A stretch of DNA of 64,000 nt from positions 903,126-967,125 of the forward strand of contig NZ_CP012410.1 of NCBI RefSeq assembly GCF_001274535.1, written 5' to 3'. Source of the DNA: Leptotrichia sp. oral taxon 212 (lineage in GTDB: Bacteria > Fusobacteriota > Fusobacteriia > Fusobacteriales > Leptotrichiaceae). Both the position numbers and the translations under genes were made by a program. This document shows, piece by piece, positions 1-8,718 of the stretch. The stretch's first letter is position 1. The number at the start of each line of letters is the position of its first letter. Below the pieces are notes generated by a model. That model searched no databases, was not told the origin of the DNA, and saw nothing but the letters and a program-made list of their open reading frames with translations.

Positions 1-42
1 GTTCTAAATTTTAAAAAGAACCCAAGGAAAGGAAAAAAGACA

Positions 43-1059
43 GTGATTGAAATTTTAAATGTTGAAAAAGTATTTAAAAACAAAAAATCAGAAGTTCATG
101 CTTTAAGAAATGTTTCTTTAAAGGTAGAAAAAGGAGATATTTTTGGAATAGTTGGATATTCCGGTGCTGGTAAATCAACTTTGTTACGTCTAGTAAATTT
201 GCTTGAAAAACCTACTAGTGGAAGTGTAAAAATAGAAGAAAGAGAAATTATAAATTTATCAGAAAAAGAACTTAACATATTAAGAAAAAATATAGGAATG
301 GTTTTTCAGCAATTTAATTTGCTGGAATCACAGACAGTCTATCAAAATTTAAAAATACCTCTTATAATTTCTGAGACTCCTAAAAATAGCATAGATAAGA
401 GGATAGAAGAATTACTTGATTTTGTTGGGCTGAAAGATAAGAAAAATTCATCTGTTTCAAAACTTTCAGGAGGTCAGAAACAAAGAATAGGTATAGCTAG
501 AGCATTAGCTACACATCCAAAAATTCTTCTTTGCGATGAAGCTACAAGTGCTCTTGATCCGAAAACTACAAAGTCTATTCTTCAATTACTGAAAAAAATA
601 AATAATGAATTTGGTATTACAATACTTCTCATTACTCATGAAATGGAAGTAGTAAAGGAAATATGCAATAAGGTGGCTGTAATGCAGGATGGCGAAATAA
701 AGGAACAGGGAAATATTATTGAAATTTTTACAAATCCTCAGGAGAATATTACAAAAAACTTTATAAGTTCAATTATTAATAACAATATACCTGAATCTTT
801 AAAAGAAGAACTGGATTTAAACCTGCCTGTTGTAAAATTGACATTTCTGGGAGAAAAATCTGGGCAACCTTTAATATCTGAAATAAACAAAAAATTTGAT
901 ATAAGTACAAAAATATTATCTGCATCAGTAAATGAACTTAGTAATACTATATTAGGAGTTCTTGTTGTACAGCTTGAAGGAAATCCAGCAATTATAAATG
1001 AAGTTGAGGAGTTTATAAAAAATAGAGGAGTAAAAATTGAAAGGATGGAAATAATATGA
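43..1059 (+). CDS. metN: Methionine ABC transporter ATP-binding protein
   Basis: This is the cytoplasmic ATPase of a MetNIQ-type importer for methionine. The sequence shows Walker A GYSGAGKST near residue 40, the signature LSGGQKQR, and Walker B LLCDEATSALDP. A C-terminal domain from about residue 262 (LPVVKLTFLGE onward) matches the NIL regulatory domain that senses methionine in this family. The start is GTG, preceded by the A/G-rich ribosome site AAGGAAAGG. The stop overlaps the metI start by four bases (ATGA), so the two are translationally coupled. No metQ receptor follows; it may lie upstream of the window. Length (338 aa) is normal for the family. Confidence 0.93.
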   Translation: MIEILNVEKVFKNKKSEVHALRNVSLKVEKGDIFGIVGYSGAGKSTLLRLVNLLEKPTSGSVKIEEREIINLSEKELNILRKNIGMVFQQFNLLESQTVYQNLKIPLIISETPKNSIDKRIEELLDFVGLKDKKNSSVSKLSGGQKQRIGIARALATHPKILLCDEATSALDPKTTKSILQLLKKINNEFGITILLITHEMEVVKEICNKVAVMQDGEIKEQGNIIEIFTNPQENITKNFISSIINNNIPESLKEELDLNLPVVKLTFLGEKSGQPLISEINKKFDISTKILSASVNELSNTILGVLVVQLEGNPAIINEVEEFIKNRGVKIERMEII

Positions 1060-1724
1060 TTGAAAAATGGTTGAATATAACTTCGGACAAATTAATGACA
1101 TCAGCAATACAGACTGTTTATATGGTGGGATGGTCACTGTTTTTTGGAGCCTTCATTGGAATACCTCTTGGGCTTATACTTGTTTTAACAAGAAAAGGAG
1201 GATTGAGAGAAAATAAAATTGTATATTTTATTATAAATACAGCGGTTAATCTTGTACGTTCAGTTCCTTTTATAATATTACTTGTATTTATAGCACCTTT
1301 GACTAAAATTATTGTAGGAACAAGAATTGGTACAAATGCGGCAATTGTTCCTCTCGTATTCTTTATATCTCCTTATTTGTCAAGGTTGATAGAAAGTTCT
1401 CTTCTAGAAGTTAAACCTGGAATTTTAGAAGCCGCTAAAGCAATGGGAGCCAATACATGGCAAATAATAATATATTTTTTACTACCGGAAGCCAAAGCTT
1501 CTTTAATCCTTTCGTTTACAACAGGAACAATTGGTCTATTAGGAGCAACAGCTATGGCCGGAACAATTGGCGGTGGTGGAGTAGGAGATTTGGCTCTTAC
1601 TTATGGATATCAGCGATTTAATAATACTTTGATGTTTGTAACTGTAATTATTCTTATAATAATAGTTCAGTCTATACAGTCGTTTGGTAACTGGATTGCT
1701 GCAAGAATAAGAGAAAATAACTAA
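1056..1724 (+). CDS. metI: Methionine ABC transporter permease
   Basis: This 222-residue inner-membrane permease pairs with MetN. It has about five hydrophobic segments, and the EAA-type loop EAAKAMGANTWQII (around residue 127) is the docking site for the ATPase. The C-terminal GATAMAGTIGGGGVGDLAL stretch is typical of MetI. It overlaps metN by four bases and is the last gene of the visible operon. Substrate assignment to methionine comes from family resemblance and from the NIL domain of its partner. Nothing is missing. Confidence 0.93.
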   Translation: MIEKWLNITSDKLMTSAIQTVYMVGWSLFFGAFIGIPLGLILVLTRKGGLRENKIVYFIINTAVNLVRSVPFIILLVFIAPLTKIIVGTRIGTNAAIVPLVFFISPYLSRLIESSLLEVKPGILEAAKAMGANTWQIIIYFLLPEAKASLILSFTTGTIGLLGATAMAGTIGGGGVGDLALTYGYQRFNNTLMFVTVIILIIIVQSIQSFGNWIAARIRENN

Positions 1725-2104
1725 TGGGTCTGTCTCAAAAAGAAAACTTAAAAATTAATGTGAAAAACTATATATGGTCTTTAAACTTAAAAATAAAATT
1801 ATAGAGTTTAGAGATCATTTTTTTGTATCACATAAAATTTGCATTTAGAACAAGAATATATATGAGTAATAAAATTTAAAAAGATTTCTATATATAAAAA
1901 AAACTTCAAAAAAAAGATTAATATAACGGAATTAAAAGGAATTGATATTATTTTTTCTTGCAAAGTTCTAAGGAATTTAGTAAAATGTAATTGATTATTC
2001 AAGATATATTTTGGTCATAACATAACAACATTTATATTTTTTTAGAAATCTTTGGTGTAAAATTATAGAGTGAAATGTTTGTAAAATTAAAGGAGAAGAA
2101 AATT
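1725..2104. other. AT-rich gap without a recognisable gene
   Basis: This stretch of about 380 bases between metI and the outer-membrane protein gene is very AT-rich. It begins with GGGTCTGTCTCAAAAAG, which resembles one arm of the palindromic terminators elsewhere in the window, but no matching second arm was found. A minus-strand reading frame (1808-2002) is low-complexity and has no credible start context. A promoter for the next gene must lie here, but no clear -35/-10 pair was seen. Confidence 0.4.
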
Positions 2105-3691
2105 ATGAAAAAATTACATATTTTAGGTACAATGATGTTATCAGCAGTTACTGGAATGGCTCAGGAAATTAAAATCAGCGGAGGTTGGGATTTTGACAGG
2201 ACATATAAAAATGATTTAACTAAAAAGGAGAAAGGTCTTTCAAATATCAATTATGATTATAAATTCCAAAATGGTCCCGTTGCTGGAATTGAGTGGTTGT
2301 TTGATAATCAGGGAAGACTTGAATTAGGAATTGGAGCAGAACATAAATTTTCTGTAAAATCTTCGACTTTAAAAAATAAAAAAGAAATGAAAATGTATGA
2401 AATAACTCCGATGTATCTGACAGGAAAAGTTAACTTAGTAACTTCTAAAAAGGGGAATGACCTTGTATATATTATTGGAAGAGCAGGCTATGCTTATGCT
2501 GAAGCCGGAAGAGATAATATAGAAGACCTGAATGATAAAAATTTCCGTGGTGGACTTTATTATGCAGGAGGTATAGGTACTCAAGTGGGTCCCATTTCAA
2601 TTGAAGCTTTGTATGAAAGATCAAATTTACGATATGATAAAGTAAATCTGGGAAACATAAATAGAAATAATATAAATACTTTAAATAATTTTAAAAAGAC
2701 TAAAGATAGTATAAATACAATTGGTATAAGAATAGGATACAGTATTGGAAATACAAGAAATTTACCGAAGAAAAAAAATAAAGCTGTACCTTTTGATCCT
2801 TTCAGAACAGATATTTTTGCTAAAACAGGAGATATGCAATATACTACAGATAAAGTTGAGAAAATAAAGTGGAATGGCGGAGAACTGAGATTAAATGTAG
2901 GATATAATTTCAAGAACAGATATAATGTCCAGCCAAAAGAATTTCTGGGAACGGGAATGAAAAATAATAAGTGGCAATCTGCAGAATCAGATTTTGATAT
3001 TAAAAAAATGCCTGTTGTTGGATTGGAATATTTATTTGACAATCAGGGAGCTGTTGAACTAGGACTGGGTGTAGAGCAAAAATTCCTTGATATTTCTGCA
3101 TTTTTTAATGATAAAAAGCAGAAACATGTTTTAAAAACTTATCCTGCTTATGCTACAACGAAACTTAATTTAGTGAATAATAACGGGAATAATCTTCTTT
3201 ATGTAGTTGGAAGAATAGGATATGTACATGGAGAAATAAAAGAAAAAAATTTCAATAAGGAAGATCTTCGTGGCGGACTTTATTATGCAGGAGGATTAGG
3301 TACAGAATTAGGGCCTGTTTCCATAGAAGCTCTTTATGAAAGTTCAAACTTTAAATATCAACCAAAGGACACTGTCAGTCCTATAAAAATTAAAGGTAAA
3401 ATTGACACATTCGGTATAAGGGTAGGATATAGAATAGGAAGCACTAAAAATAAACCAAAAATAAAGGAAGTCAGAACAGCTGCTTATACTTATCAGGATA
3501 TGCATGAAAAAGATAGAATAAATATAACTGATAATTTGATTGAAGAAAGCAGTAAGATTTCAACTGTCAGAAATAATGATTTAAAAGATATAAAAAAAGT
3601 TGAAGATAAAATAACAAAAGAAAATGATGAGGTTATATCTGAAAAAGATGCTATAGATATAATTGATAATTTAACATTCAATAGATTATAA
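2105..3691 (+). CDS. Outer-membrane beta-barrel protein with two tandem barrel repeats
   Basis: This is a predicted outer-membrane protein of 528 residues. The ATG at 2105 is preferred over the ATG at 2075 because AGGAGAAG lies just before it and because it begins directly with a signal peptide (MKKLHILGTMMLSAVTGMAQ). The mature part holds two similar units, about residues 56-217 and 301-445. Both contain the series GxEWLFDNQG or GLEYLFDNQG, then GGLYYAGG, then SIEALYE, and end in a GIRxGYxIG strand. Alternating polar and hydrophobic strands suggest beta-barrels. A charged tail of about 80 residues follows the second unit. The function is unknown. It could be one 2x barrel or two barrels in one chain. 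Confidence 0.7.
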   Translation: MKKLHILGTMMLSAVTGMAQEIKISGGWDFDRTYKNDLTKKEKGLSNINYDYKFQNGPVAGIEWLFDNQGRLELGIGAEHKFSVKSSTLKNKKEMKMYEITPMYLTGKVNLVTSKKGNDLVYIIGRAGYAYAEAGRDNIEDLNDKNFRGGLYYAGGIGTQVGPISIEALYERSNLRYDKVNLGNINRNNINTLNNFKKTKDSINTIGIRIGYSIGNTRNLPKKKNKAVPFDPFRTDIFAKTGDMQYTTDKVEKIKWNGGELRLNVGYNFKNRYNVQPKEFLGTGMKNNKWQSAESDFDIKKMPVVGLEYLFDNQGAVELGLGVEQKFLDISAFFNDKKQKHVLKTYPAYATTKLNLVNNNGNNLLYVVGRIGYVHGEIKEKNFNKEDLRGGLYYAGGLGTELGPVSIEALYESSNFKYQPKDTVSPIKIKGKIDTFGIRVGYRIGSTKNKPKIKEVRTAAYTYQDMHEKDRINITDNLIEESSKISTVRNNDLKDIKKVEDKITKENDEVISEKDAIDIIDNLTFNRL

Positions 3692-3757
3692 AATTTTTAC
3701 ATGAAAGAAATTAAAGAGTAATTTAAAATAAAAAGGAAAAATATTAAACATATGTAG

Positions 3758-3788
3758 AAAAAGTCCAAAAAATTTAAGACTTTTTTGA
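3758..3788 (+). terminator. Hairpin downstream of the barrel gene
   Basis: The arms AAAAAGTC (3758-3765) and GACTTTTT (3778-3785) pair perfectly around a 12-base A-rich loop and end in T residues. This fits an intrinsic terminator after the barrel gene and before the glycoside hydrolase gene. Confidence 0.6.
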
Positions 3789-3824
3789 CTTTTACAAATT
3801 CCGAATCTGAAAAGGAGAAAGAAA

Positions 3825-6800
3825 ATGAGAAGATTTATAATCTGGGAATTATTCTTAATTTTTATAAGTTTTTCAATAATGGCTGAAAGTGTAAGTAATC
3901 CGTCATCTTCAATAAAGGAAATAAAAAACAATAATGAAGTATTGCTGAAATGTTCAAATATTATAGGAGAAAGTCCACAGAAAATTGGAATAACTGAAAA
4001 TAATGTTAATAACATATTTTTAAAATGTTTAAATTCAGAAAATAACAATGTTAATATGCCTGAAATAAATAGGATTAATTCTAAAGATATATTACTCGAA
4101 TGTTCGAATACAAATGAAAATATGACAGGTGAAACAGGAGGAAATGAAAGTTCCGGAGAGAAAATATTGAAGTGTTCAAACATAGTTAAAATGCTTAATG
4201 CAAAAGAGTTATTTCAAACAGATAAAATCGGAAGTATTAACGGAATACAGATGAAATGTTCGAGTATGGTAAAAAATGTAACTAAAACTGAAATACCCTT
4301 ATCAGACAGTACTGGATCAAATGACATAGTATTAAAATGTTCAGACGTGTCTGAAAATCTTATAAAAAATGAAATAGAGATAAATAACGGAACAGTAAAA
4401 TCAAATGAAGTAATATTAAAATGTTCAAATATAGTTAAAGTTATAGAAGAAAATGAAGTTTTTTCAGATGACTCAGAAAATAATGTTGCCATAATATTAA
4501 GTTGTTCAAATACAACGGAAAAAACTAAAAATACTATTACAAATATAGGGCCTTCAATAGGAAATGTAGGTAAAGTGCCTATTGGTCCTATTATAGGTGG
4601 AGCAGTAGGAATTCCTGCTGTGGGAGCAATTATTGGAGGAATCGGACGTCGTGGTGGCGGTGGTGAAGATGGAGGATCCAGACCACAAAATGGCGGGGAT
4701 AAAAATGATAATAAAAAACCTAAAAAAGAAAAAAAAGATGATCCTGAAATACATAATGTCAGAGGAATTGGAATACAGCCTGTTAATCCTTTTTGGAGAA
4801 GTAATCTTCAGGAAGCTGAAGATTCTTATTCCAAAATAGCAAAAGTAGGTTTTCAATGGATAAGAATCACAGCTTCATGGCATAGAATCCAATCACAGAA
4901 AAATAAATCTTACGACTGGCAGGATATAGATGATGCTATTACTCTTGCAAAAAAATATAACTTAAAAGTTCTAATGCAGATAAGTGGTGCTCCTGAGTGG
5001 GCAACAGGAGCAGACAAACTTTCTGCTGCTGAAAAGAATGCATTAAATGCAAGAAAAATATGGGTAGCCTCATTTGCTCCGCTTCCACAGTATGATGATG
5101 AGTTTTCAAATTTTGTAAGTGCACTGGTAAAAAGATATGCCCGAGAGGGAGTAATTGATTATGAATTTTGGAATGAACCAGGGAATCCTGAATTCTGGCA
5201 TGATACAATTCAGAATCCGCGGCCAAATCCTGAGCGATATACGCAGTTGCTAAAAAAAGTATATACAGCAGCCCATAATGCCCATAATGATGTAAATGTT
5301 ATGGCTGGTGGAATGACCGTGGGAGTTACCAATAATTTAACAGGATATATCGGGCCTATGGAATTTTTAGAGAGAATGTATAAAGCCGGAGCAAAAGGAT
5401 ATTTTGATGGTTTATCACATCATCCTTATGGAATTTATGCCAGAGCTTTTCGGGATAACGGTTGGGCAAATATGATAGGTGACGTTGTGAAACCTGGTGC
5501 AGGAGAAAAAACACTATATCAGATAATGTCAGAACATGGCGACGGTAACAAAAAAATATGGCCGTCAGAAGTAGGATTGGATGCCGCTTACCCTGGCGTT
5601 GATGAAACAAAACAGGCTAATGTAATAAGTCAAATTTTAGGATGGTATCAAAAATCAGATATATTTGGTCCCCTTATTTTTTATCAGGCAAAAGACAGAA
5701 AACCTTATATTACTTCAGGAGTGCTGGACAGGGACAGTAATGGCGATGGATGGCTTGATGTAAATATTGATACAAATGGAGATGGTATACCTGATGCAAA
5801 CATAGATACAGATAACAATGGACGTCCTGATATACTGGATGCTGCAGATCCTGAAAATTATTTTGGAATTTGGAAATCGGATGGTACTGAAAAAAAAGCA
5901 GTGGACGTAATTCGGAAATTTATTAAAAATCAACCGTCACAACCTCCAATTACAAACGGATGTCAAAGCGCCACAGATGCTTCTGGTCAATGGAAGAGTG
6001 TAAAGTGCTGGGAATTTAATGAAAGAAATATTCCGGCTAACTGGCAAAGTAAGAGAATTATTAATCATTTGGGAAGTCATTTGACTTATCTGCCAAATAA
6101 CATCAGCCTGGATGGAGAACATGCCAAAATTACAACTCGTCGTCATTGTGTTGATAGAAGAGGTGATCCTCTAACTGATGGAAATGCGACTACAGGTGTA
6201 TGTCCTGCAGGTAAGGTTACACAATATTCAAGTGGTAGACTGGAGTCAGACAAACTTGTGGATGCCTCTAAGCCTTTCCGTGCAGAAATACGTGCAAAAA
6301 TGAACTGGAATAACCTGCAAGGAATGCGTACAGCTCTTTGGATGCAAAAACAGAGAAATGATGTGGATACGCCAATCTGTAAAAATCCAGGTGGCAGTGC
6401 CCCTTATGGTTCACTATTAATTCTGGAATGGTTTGCGAGTACTCCTGCTTATGCATGGCCTGCAACTAATATTAGCTGTTATTACAGTAATGTCAATCAT
6501 GAATGGACTCCGCGTGGCTTTACACACCGTCTGGAAAATATTGTTGGTGGACACAGTAAATCTCTAACAGGTGAGTGGCATGTCTGGACAATTGAATTTG
6601 ACGGAACGAAAGTACGTTATTATATGGACGGAAGGCTGATTCCTGTGAGTCATTATCGTATTCAGGATGCCAGAAGAGTTAGCGTAATTGATAACACACG
6701 ATATGATCAATATGGTAACTATCTTTCTACTATGCCGGATGAAGACTTTAGCAAACTAAATACTTCTTCCGCTTTAATTAAACAGGGATTTGAAAACGAT

Positions 6801-6926
6801 AAATGGCATTTCATTTTTAATGACTATGTGGAATGGGAACCTGGTTTGAATCCACCTTCTGAAAACTTGCCGTTCCCGGTTCAAACTACAGAAATTGACT
6901 ATGTACGTCTGTATCGTAAAAACTGA
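3825..6926 (+). CDS. Secreted mosaic glycoside hydrolase (Cys repeats, GH39-like, Asp-rich linker, GH16-like lectin fold)
   Basis: This 1033-residue exported protein has a signal peptide (residues 1-20), then eight copies of an (I/V)LKCSN-type motif spaced 24-28 residues apart. A Gly-rich and Lys-rich linker follows (about 245-305). Residues 312-700 form a clan-A (beta/alpha)8 hydrolase-like domain. FWNEPG supplies a probable acid/base Glu451, and WPSEVG a probable nucleophile Glu582. An Asp-rich, thrombospondin-3-like calcium segment (DRDSNGDGWLD, DTNGDGIPD, DTDNNGRPD; 635-672) sits inside that region. Residues 730-1033 resemble a GH16/concanavalin-A fold (EWHVWTIEFDG, DYVRLYR), but the ExDxxE catalytic motif is not visible, so this part may only bind glycan. 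The 3' half uses CGT for Arg and looks richer in G and C than the AGA-rich 5' part, suggesting fusion or transfer. The substrate is unknown. Confidence 0.7.
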   Translation: MRRFIIWELFLIFISFSIMAESVSNPSSSIKEIKNNNEVLLKCSNIIGESPQKIGITENNVNNIFLKCLNSENNNVNMPEINRINSKDILLECSNTNENMTGETGGNESSGEKILKCSNIVKMLNAKELFQTDKIGSINGIQMKCSSMVKNVTKTEIPLSDSTGSNDIVLKCSDVSENLIKNEIEINNGTVKSNEVILKCSNIVKVIEENEVFSDDSENNVAIILSCSNTTEKTKNTITNIGPSIGNVGKVPIGPIIGGAVGIPAVGAIIGGIGRRGGGGEDGGSRPQNGGDKNDNKKPKKEKKDDPEIHNVRGIGIQPVNPFWRSNLQEAEDSYSKIAKVGFQWIRITASWHRIQSQKNKSYDWQDIDDAITLAKKYNLKVLMQISGAPEWATGADKLSAAEKNALNARKIWVASFAPLPQYDDEFSNFVSALVKRYAREGVIDYEFWNEPGNPEFWHDTIQNPRPNPERYTQLLKKVYTAAHNAHNDVNVMAGGMTVGVTNNLTGYIGPMEFLERMYKAGAKGYFDGLSHHPYGIYARAFRDNGWANMIGDVVKPGAGEKTLYQIMSEHGDGNKKIWPSEVGLDAAYPGVDETKQANVISQILGWYQKSDIFGPLIFYQAKDRKPYITSGVLDRDSNGDGWLDVNIDTNGDGIPDANIDTDNNGRPDILDAADPENYFGIWKSDGTEKKAVDVIRKFIKNQPSQPPITNGCQSATDASGQWKSVKCWEFNERNIPANWQSKRIINHLGSHLTYLPNNISLDGEHAKITTRRHCVDRRGDPLTDGNATTGVCPAGKVTQYSSGRLESDKLVDASKPFRAEIRAKMNWNNLQGMRTALWMQKQRNDVDTPICKNPGGSAPYGSLLILEWFASTPAYAWPATNISCYYSNVNHEWTPRGFTHRLENIVGGHSKSLTGEWHVWTIEFDGTKVRYYMDGRLIPVSHYRIQDARRVSVIDNTRYDQYGNYLSTMPDEDFSKLNTSSALIKQGFENDKWHFIFNDYVEWEPGLNPPSENLPFPVQTTEIDYVRLYRKN
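3942..4512 (+). repeat. Eightfold LKCSN-type coding repeat
   Basis: Eight related motifs with one cysteine each occur at residues 43, 68, 93, 117, 145, 172, 200 and 227 of the hydrolase protein. Most read LKCSN, with variants LKCLN, LECSN, MKCSS, LKCSD and LSCSN. The spacing is regular (24-28 residues), while the sequence between the motifs is variable and rich in Asn and Glu. At DNA level the element AAATGTTCAAATA recurs with small changes. Confidence 0.8.
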
Positions 6927-7017
6927 TAGTGGTATTGAATAGACATTTAATGTAATTATATATAACAGATACTGAAAATTATTTAAAGCTAAGAAACTAT
7001 TACAAAGAAAAAAGGGG

Positions 7018-7054
7018 CTGTTTCATAAGAATTATTACGTGAAACAGTTTTCTT
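7018..7054 (+). terminator. Terminator after the glycoside hydrolase
   Basis: The arms CTGTTTCA (7018-7025) and TGAAACAG (7040-7047) pair perfectly and are followed by TTTTCTTTT. This is a standard rho-independent terminator. The same CTGTTTC/GAAACAG stem recurs near 26.7 kb and 55.3 kb. Confidence 0.85.
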
Positions 7055-7219
7055 TTAATTTTATGAAAAAATTTTACTTCGTAAAATACTAACTTATTTA
7101 GCTATATCAAAAAATGCAAAGAAGCTAAAAAACATGCCAAAGTTTATTATAAGAATTACAAAAGTGTAAACAAAGCGCTAAACCATATAATGTGAAAAGT
7201 GAATTAAAAAGGAGTAGGA

Positions 7220-7948
7220 ATGAAAATAGTTGTATACGGTGCTGGAGTTATGGCACAATATGTAAAAGAATCTATACTTAATACAGGGAATGAATTTCTA
7301 GGTTTTATAGATCCTCTAGGAAATGGAGATTATGTAACTCTAAAAAATACAGATATAGAATATGAAGGAATTATAGACTTTTCTCATTTCAGCTTGTTGG
7401 AAGAAGTATTGGAATCAGCTATTGAAAAAAATGTTCCTTTATTAATTGCAACAACAGGTCATTCAGAAGAACAACTCAAAAAAATCAATGAAGCTGCAGA
7501 TAAAATACCATTGATAAAAGCAACAAATACATCTGTGGGAGTTTCTGTTCTAAATGAAATAGTTGCATATGCAACTAAACTGTTGCAAGGATTTGACATT
7601 GAAATTATTGAAAAACATCACAACCGTAAAATTGATGCACCAAGTGGTACAGCAAATACATTACTTGAAATTATAAATGAAAATTTGAAAGAAGAATATG
7701 ATACAGTTTACGGAAGGGAAGGACATAGTAAAAGAAAAGAAAAAGAAATAGGTATGCATTCAATAAGAGGAGGAAACATAGTAGGAGAACATAGTGTAAT
7801 ATTTGCTAAAAATGATGAAATAATAGAAATAAAACACGAGGCTCTGTCCAGAAAAATATTTTCTGATGGTTCTGTAAAAGCTATAAACTATCTCAAGGGT
7901 AAAAAGCCTGGAATGTACACAATGAAAGATGTTCTTGGAATCAAATAA
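7220..7948 (+). CDS. dapB: 4-hydroxy-tetrahydrodipicolinate reductase
   Basis: DapB reduces the dapA product with NAD(P)H on the way to lysine and diaminopimelate. The protein is 242 residues, close to the short DapB forms. It has an N-terminal nucleotide site (VVYGAGVMAQ), the ATTGHS segment near residue 93, the catalytic segment EIIEKHHNRKIDAPSGTA (about 136-153), and a C-terminal dimerisation part. The start is ATG after AAAAAGGAGTAGG. It lies 44 bases before dapH, so the two probably form an operon. dapA is not in the window. Confidence 0.93.
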   Translation: MKIVVYGAGVMAQYVKESILNTGNEFLGFIDPLGNGDYVTLKNTDIEYEGIIDFSHFSLLEEVLESAIEKNVPLLIATTGHSEEQLKKINEAADKIPLIKATNTSVGVSVLNEIVAYATKLLQGFDIEIIEKHHNRKIDAPSGTANTLLEIINENLKEEYDTVYGREGHSKRKEKEIGMHSIRGGNIVGEHSVIFAKNDEIIEIKHEALSRKIFSDGSVKAINYLKGKKPGMYTMKDVLGIK

Positions 7949-7992
7949 TTATAAATGTAAAATCTGATAAGAAAGAATGGAGGAGTAAGTAA

Positions 7993-8688
7993 ATGACAGA
8001 GTTAGAAAAGTCAAAAGAAATTATACAGTTCATTGCAAATGCTGAAAAAACAACACCAGTTGAGCTGTATACAGATGAAGAAATAGTTAATTCATATGCT
8101 TGTAAAGTTATTGGTAAGAATGGATTGAAAGTTATATTTGGTAACTGGGAGGAAATTAAAAAAATTATATCTGAAAACAGTTTAAAAAATTATTATTTGA
8201 AAAATGACAGAAGAAATTCAGGAGTGCCTATGCTGAATATAAAAAACATAAATGCCAGAATAGAACCTGGAGCAATAATAAGAGATAAAGTCATTATTGG
8301 AGACAAAGCTGTTATCATGATGGGAGCAGTTATAAATATAGGTGCAGAAATAGGGGAAGCAACTATGATTGATATGAATGCTGTTCTCGGAGGAAGAGCA
8401 AAAGTAGGAAAAAACTGTCATATTGGTGCAGGAACAGTACTTGCAGGAGTTATTGAACCACCTTCAGCTGATCCTGTAGTAATTGAAGATAATGTAGTTA
8501 TTGGTGCAAATGCAGTAGTTCTTGAAGGAGTAAGAATCGGTAAAGGATCAGTAATTGCAGCAGGAGCTGTAGTAACTGAAAATGTCCCAGAAAATGTTGT
8601 TGTTGCAGGAATGCCGGCTAAAATAATAAAAAATGTTGATGATAAAACTGCTTCAAAAACTGAACTGGTGGAAGAGTTAAGAAAATAA
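7993..8688 (+). CDS. dapH: Tetrahydrodipicolinate N-acetyltransferase
   Basis: DapH acetylates tetrahydrodipicolinate with acetyl-CoA, which indicates the acetylase branch of lysine synthesis. The 231-residue protein starts with the helical domain of this family. It then runs as a left-handed beta-helix of hexapeptide repeats from about residue 85 ([24 protein letters not shown]) to 205, ending with [11 protein letters not shown]. It is preceded by GGAGG and follows dapB directly. Length and motif order match the family. Confidence 0.93.
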   Translation: MTELEKSKEIIQFIANAEKTTPVELYTDEEIVNSYACKVIGKNGLKVIFGNWEEIKKIISENSLKNYYLKNDRRNSGVPMLNIKNINARIEPGAIIRDKVIIGDKAVIMMGAVINIGAEIGEATMIDMNAVLGGRAKVGKNCHIGAGTVLAGVIEPPSADPVVIEDNVVIGANAVVLEGVRIGKGSVIAAGAVVTENVPENVVVAGMPAKIIKNVDDKTASKTELVEELRK

Positions 8689-8718
8689 TTAAATATATAG
8701 ACAAATTTAGGAGGAAAA

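Noticed and set aside
1725-2104. Small gene or element in the gap after metI
   Set aside because: Only one palindrome arm and a low-complexity minus-strand frame are visible; neither is enough for a feature.
3942-4512. CRISPR-like array because of the repeated AAATGTTCAAATA element
   Set aside because: The repeats are in frame, encode LKCSN with silent and conservative variation, and the spacing follows codons of one gene; this is a protein repeat.
4554-5610. Several minus-strand reading frames within the glycoside hydrolase gene
   Set aside because: They are complementary shadows of a strongly coding plus-strand gene, with low-complexity Phe/Ile/Ser content and no ribosome sites.
5950-6926. 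An active GH16 laminarinase in the last third of the mosaic hydrolase
   Set aside because: The ExDxxE catalytic motif expected on the active strand could not be found, so only the lectin-like fold is claimed.
7090-7185. Short plus-strand stretch reading YIKKCKEAKKHAKVYYK, as if the end of a coding region
   Set aside because: It is only about 30 codons, lacks a start and upstream frame, and its Lys-rich content can arise by chance in AT-rich DNA.
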